Assembly: GCA_025917655.1 (NCBI GenBank)
Contig: CP084612.1
Location: 124,001 to 188,000, forward strand
Length of the DNA stretch: 64,000 bases
Direction of reading: 5' to 3'
DNA from: Chlorella sorokiniana
Taxonomy: Eukaryota > Chlorophyta > Trebouxiophyceae > Chlorellales > Chlorellaceae
Shown: positions 59,901 through 64,000 of the stretch, piece after piece
Numbering within the stretch: the stretch's first letter is position 1
Layout of the letters: each line of letters begins with the position of its first letter
Notes under the pieces: model-generated
The model's input: only the letters and a program-made list of their open reading frames with translations
The model's database searches: none
Told to the model about the DNA's origin: nothing
Translations under genes and position numbers: made by a program

Positions 59901-61554
59901 GGTGGGGGCCCGGCCGCAACCGCGCACCCTGGGGGGGCGGGGTGGAGATGGGGGCCCGGCTGCAACCGCGCACCCACAGCGGGGGGGGCGGGTCTTGGCT
60001 GATGGGGCTGCGGCGCACGGTGTGCATGCGGCGAGCATGCATGTGGGGGTGGGTTGTGTGGATTGATGTGTTTTGTTATGGTGTGTGTGGGGGGAGGGCG
60101 GGTGACTGGCTCCTTTTACCCCGCCGCTCAGACTCCTTGCCAGCCCACACGCCAGCTTGTGCTCTGGCCTCCCGTTCCTTCTGCTCCCTCTGCAAACACA
60201 CCCTCTCCTTGGATCAAGCCCTGAAAGAACCCCCACCCCATTCACCCCCACACCCCACACACGCCGCCGCCGCAGCCAAAGCAGTATCAGGGCATCCACG
60301 CCGCGCTGTACGAGCGGGAGGAGCTGCGGTACGGCTGCGCCGACGGCGTCGGGGTGGACGCGGAGGTGGGTGCAGCTGGCTGGTGTGTTTCGGAGGGTTG
60401 CGGGGGCGGGCAGGTGCTTGCGATTCGTCATTAATGGGCTCATGGGCTCATGGGCTCATGGGGACCACAGCAGGCGGGGCAGGGACGGCAGGCGTCCTGC
60501 AGGTGCTCGCCCCCGCTGCACCGCCATCAATGCCCGTAACTTGGCACCCGCTCACCCGCTGTCACTTTTGCATGCGCCAACTGTGCTCACCGATCGCGCC
60601 GACGCAGTCCTACATATGTTCATCACCCAACAAAGCTCTCACTTTAACACCCCCAACACACATTACTTTACCCCCCAAGCACCACACACACACACAACCG
60701 CCCCAAGCAGGAGGTGGAGGCGCTGGTGAAGGACGTGTGGCGGGGGCACAGCGCGGGCGCCGCCCCCGGCAACGACAAGGGCGTGACGCGCTCGGTGGGG
60801 CACCTCGCCCTTACGCGCTGGGTGAGGGGGCGGGTGGGAGGGCCGTGCATGATGCAGTTGGGGGCGTGTCTGTGCCTCTGTGTGTGTGTGAATGGGTGAG
60901 GGGGCATGCCTGCGTGTGTAAACGGGTGAAAGGCTGAGTGGAACATGTCTGTGCGTGTGCATGGGTGTGCGGGTGAGTGGAGCATGAGGGGAACCCTTAC
61001 GGCAGGAGAGGGCTGCAGCAGCACCACACTCCTTGCGCGTGTCGCCCGCCTGTGGGGGCGCCTTCCCCGGATTCTCTCACGCGCCCCTGCGCATTAGCCC
61101 AGTGTCCGACACAAGACAATGCTCACGCCCGCGCAGGACCCCTCCCAGCCCGCCACCGTCGACAACCTGGTGCTGCTGACGCACGGCGAGGCAGACGCGC
61201 ACGACGCGCTGGGCAGCCTGGAGCGGCTGCGGCAGCGGGTGCGTCGCCGGGGCCAAGCTGCTTTGCGGGGCGGTAGCACCTTGAGGTCTGCCGCCGCAGC
61301 CAATCGCTGGGCGCTGGGTAGCCCGTGTGAGGAGCTGCGGCGGCTTGCCGGTGTCCCAACCCCATCCCCCTTGTCGCCTCCTCCTCAGCCATGTCTCTGT
61401 CTGCCTGTGAGTGTTCACGCTGACACCTGCAGAAGCACCCTGAAGCCCCCCCGCCCCCGCCCCCCCTTCCTTCCCCATACAGGAGCCCGAGTTCTGCCTC
61501 CATGTGGAGTCTGTGCTGGCGCGGGCACGCCGCGACTTCATGTGGCGCTGCTAG
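56949..61554 (+). CDS. tRNA threonylcarbamoyladenosine dehydratase (TcdA/Tcd1-like)
   Basis: E1-like ATP-dependent enzyme that cyclises t6A at position 37 of ANN-decoding tRNAs to ct6A; the yeast homologues are mitochondrial outer-membrane proteins. Eleven exons: 56949-57257, 57495-57569, 57928-58018, 58263-58384, 58611-58755, 59102-59216, 59765-59901, 60276-60365, 60711-60821, 61137-61238, 61483-61554; about 456 residues. A hydrophobic N-terminal segment (AAAAFAAGAALGATALYLY) suggests a membrane anchor. Core: VVVVGLGGVGSHAAHLLLRSG (nucleotide loop, read to G-V-G-S-H), IDFDQVTLSSLNRH, DAIDNIDTK, LCSAGAGAKADPTRL (TcdA Cys region), HGISSGLPVLLSSE and PNFRIGTIPVLGTTP. The C-terminal extension VKDVWRGHS is eukaryote-type. 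Lost bases at 58639-58642 and 59811-59814; intron 3 appears to be GC-AG. TGTAA at 61920-61924. Confidence 0.92.
59217..59500. repeat. GT-rich minisatellite in TcdA intron 6
   Basis: About 280 bp of GTGTGTGGG-type units on the sense strand, beginning right at the 5' splice site (59217). A longer unit around GTGGTGTGAGTGTGTG is present twice (about 59,329 and 59,391), showing recent tandem duplication of roughly 62 bp. Confidence 0.9.
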
Positions 61555-62403
61555 CGGGCACAGGAGCGACTGCACGCTGCAGCCCCATTCACAGCGGGCT
61601 CTGCAAAGGTCTCTTCCGGGTGGGCAGAATTTGCGCAAGCGGCGGAAGGTGGCAGTCGATCTGCCATACTGGTTGAATATCCATGATCCCAGCTGTGACA
61701 TCCCTACAGCACAGGGCCCCCAAAGGAAACGATCCCATCAGCGGCAGGCGGGCACAACTTGCAGGCACGAACGACCAACCGCTGAGGAGAGAGATGCAGG
61801 CGCTGAGACCTGGCGTTGCCGATGGTCAGAACAAGGTGGAATGACAACCACTATGTGCACATTGGGATTCCCGATGGGTGGCATGCAACAGTGTTCCTCC
61901 AGAGCATACCTTGCAGGCCTGTAAGGTACGCCCCGCCATCAGCGGCGGCATCATGCGTTCAAGCGCGCTAAGCGTTCAGACAAGATGGCGGTTCAGCAGC
62001 GCTTCAGCAGCACCGCATTGCTCTCTGATGCTTCTCCTGCGAGCAGAGAGGGCTGCGGAAGGCGTTTCTTCCACGCGCGTTGGCGACTCACGCTGGAACC
62101 CTCGCAAGCTGGGAACGGTGTGATTGGGTAGACATTAACATGACGTGAATCTAAACGAGGGCACTGTTATCTCGGGCTTGCACTCGAACACGCAGGTTGG
62201 TGTCGCAAGTGCCGGCAGTTGCGACGCTTGTTCTGCAGTCACGTTTGAACGTGTTTGCATGCATGTAGCCGCATTGCAATGCCGCAGCTGGGCCTGCCGC
62301 AGCGCGAGGGCAGGCGACGCGGGGGTTGGCGGCCCTGCCCTCTTGCGGGCCCAGCCTTCCTCTCGCTGCAGCTCTTCATTGCTACCCCTTGCGCTGCAGA
62401 GCC
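61555..62403. other. Intergenic region, TcdA 3' UTR and downstream promoter
   Basis: Contains TGTAA at 61920-61924, 366 nt after the TcdA stop. No gene supported. Confidence 0.45.
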
Positions 62404-63922
62404 ATGCTGCTGCTGCACTCCTTGTGTGCCTCCACTATGGCTCTGGTATTTCTGGTGGCTCGTTCCAAAGCTTTGGCGGATGAGGAGGCTGCAACCGCTG
62501 CCTGCGCCACCTCCTCGCTGCACCGCCGCCGCCGCCGCCCGCTGCGGCCGGGCGAGCACCCCACCATGCCCGCGGCGCCGCCGGCCCGGTCCCCGCCGTC
62601 GATCCCCGCCTGCAGGTGTTGGCTGGACTGGTGGCTGTGCCGGTGCAGGTGAGGCTACAGAAGGGGGTGGGGGCCCACAGCCAGTGGCCGCCTGTCCCGC
62701 CTGCCCACATGTCCACTTGCCACCTGGCACAGCCGCACCTCCTCTGGGTGCCACGGCCATCCCTTCGCCCTTTGAGCGCCATGTAGATCGACAAAAGGCA
62801 GCTGAACTGTCCCAGCCGGGCATGCCTTTCACATGCACGCACTCACACACATCCCACCCCTTCCCCTCCCCCTGCCGCCCGCAAACCCCTCGCCCCAAAA
62901 GCAACATCTCATCCCCAACCCACACACCCACCCACTTCATCCCAGGTGCTCGCAACGCTGCGCACGCCCATGGGCGACCGTGTCCAGGACCCGGGCGGCC
63001 TCGCCTCCATGGCCTCCCCCACCTCATCATCCTCCTGCTGGTGGTTGCGCTGCCCGCAGCCGCGCCGCGCTTGTACTCCAAGCACGCCAGCGTGCTGCGG
63101 GCCGCCACCCGCGCCGCCTTCTTCTCGCTGGGCACAATGCGGGACCCAGAGGACGTGCAGTCGGTGCTGCGGGTGAGAGCCGCGGTGGTGTGTATGGGGG
63201 TGGAAGGCATGCTGGCGATGCGTGGCTGCTTGTGGATTAGTGTGTGTGAGTCGAGGTTGTTGGAGAGAGCAGGAGCGGAGGGAGCTCGTGTCAGGTAGTG
63301 CAAAGCAGGATCGGACCGCCGCTCTGCATGTGGCATGCTGAGGCGCTCACACCGCCACACCACCCGGGCCGCCGTCGCCCTCGACCCCTGGAAACCCGTC
63401 CATCCAGCCGCGGTGCCTTCCCGTCTCTCTGTGCAGGGCCAGCCCTCTTCGCGGCCGCTGGGCGCATGGGCCGACCTCTTTGTGCTCACCCTGGGGGTGC
63501 GGGGGCTGGCGCTGCTGCTGGGGCCCCTCATCTGCCCGCTGCCGCTGCTGCCGCACCTGGTGCTGGCGGGCTATGCTGTGCAGGTGGGCGCGTGAGGGTG
63601 TGGCTGTGCTGGTGCGGGCGGTTGCGTGCCTGGCCTTGAGCGTAACCGAAGGAGCGACAGCGGGTGCATTTGGGGGTGCTACCTGTGGGTCAGGGGAGCA
63701 GCGCGGTGCCCGCAGCGGTAAGCAACGAGGGAGACCAGCGCCAGCGCCAAACCCCCTGCCAGCGCCCCACCTTCAAGTTCAACGCCGCCCCCCATTCCCC
63801 TCTGCCGCCCCGCGCAGCGCTGCCGCACGACGGCCGAGATGTGCGGGCTGCCCATGCTGGCGCACCCCGTGTGGCGCCGCCGCATAGCCTGGATGCACCG
63901 CGTGGCGGAGACGGTGCGTTGA
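62404..63922 (+). CDS. Uncharacterised membrane protein
   Basis: Not recognised. Four exons, 62404-62648, 62946-63172, 63437-63583 and 63818-63922, are phase-consistent if one base is restored near 62,590 and one near 63,015, giving about 241 residues. Hydrophobic stretches: MLLLHSLCASTMALVFLV at the start, HLIILLLVVALPAAAP, FVLTLGVRGLALLLGP and CPLPLLPHLVLAGYAV, so two to four membrane segments. Conserved-looking hydrophilic parts are LRTPMGDRVQDPGG, SLGTMRDPEDVQSVLR and CGLPMLAHPVWRRRI. The frame closes with TGA at 63920-63922, but ACG|GTGCGT at the same place is also a good splice donor, so the gene may continue past the window. Confidence 0.5.
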
Positions 63923-64000
63923 GGCGGAAGAGGGTGTGGGAAAGGGGCACGGAAGCAGGGGGTCACCCATCGGCGGGATGGAAAGCTGTGGGGGCGGGTG

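Overview
The window is nuclear DNA from a GC-rich green alga, most likely a chlorophyte of the Chlorella group (Trebouxiophyceae). Evidence: about 20 intron-dense genes with roughly 115 short introns, eukaryotic ribosomal protein uS10, ATG101, BRIP1/FANCJ and MCRS1 homologues, a thylakoid-lumen pentapeptide protein, and the green-algal polyadenylation signal TGTAA placed 95-400 nt after many stop codons. No mobile element, CRISPR array, rRNA or tRNA gene was recognised. All gene models were made by hand from splice sites, reading phase and family knowledge, so exon ends are predictions.

Layout, left to right: FANCJ-like helicase (-, partial), lumenal pentapeptide protein (+), SGNH/GDSL-type esterase (-), plastid PDZ-like protein (-), phosphatidylglycerophosphate synthase (-), WD40 protein (+), ribosomal protein S20/uS10 (-), MCRS1-like FHA protein (+), nucleotide-sugar transporter (+), unknown helical protein (-), fasciclin-domain protein (-), classical tyrosine phosphatase (-), ATG101 (-), A20/AN1 zinc-finger protein (+), PLAT-PP2C fusion (-), SLC1-type dicarboxylate/amino-acid symporter (+), BTB/POZ protein (-), ankyrin-repeat protein (-), Trm11-like RNA methylase (-), tRNA t6A dehydratase TcdA (+), unknown membrane protein (+). 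Six gene pairs are divergent with 300-1,070 bp between start codons. Two same-strand pairs, ATG101/PTP and Trm11-like/ankyrin, are only 73 and 42 bp apart without a polyadenylation signal between them and are candidates for bicistronic transcripts.

The genes are mostly unrelated housekeeping functions: DNA repair, thylakoid lipid and lumen proteins, translation and tRNA modification, Golgi sugar transport, autophagy, signalling and transport. There is no sign of a dedicated gene cluster.

Two properties cut across genes. First, nearly every longer gene carries single-base insertions or deletions, usually the loss of one base from a G or C run. Restoring them makes reading phase agree across every exon of most genes, so they look like consensus errors in the assembly rather than pseudogenes. 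Second, introns are strand-asymmetric, with GT/GGGT-rich stretches after the 5' splice site and CA/CCCA-rich stretches before the 3' splice site, and about 6 per cent appear to use GC-AG boundaries.
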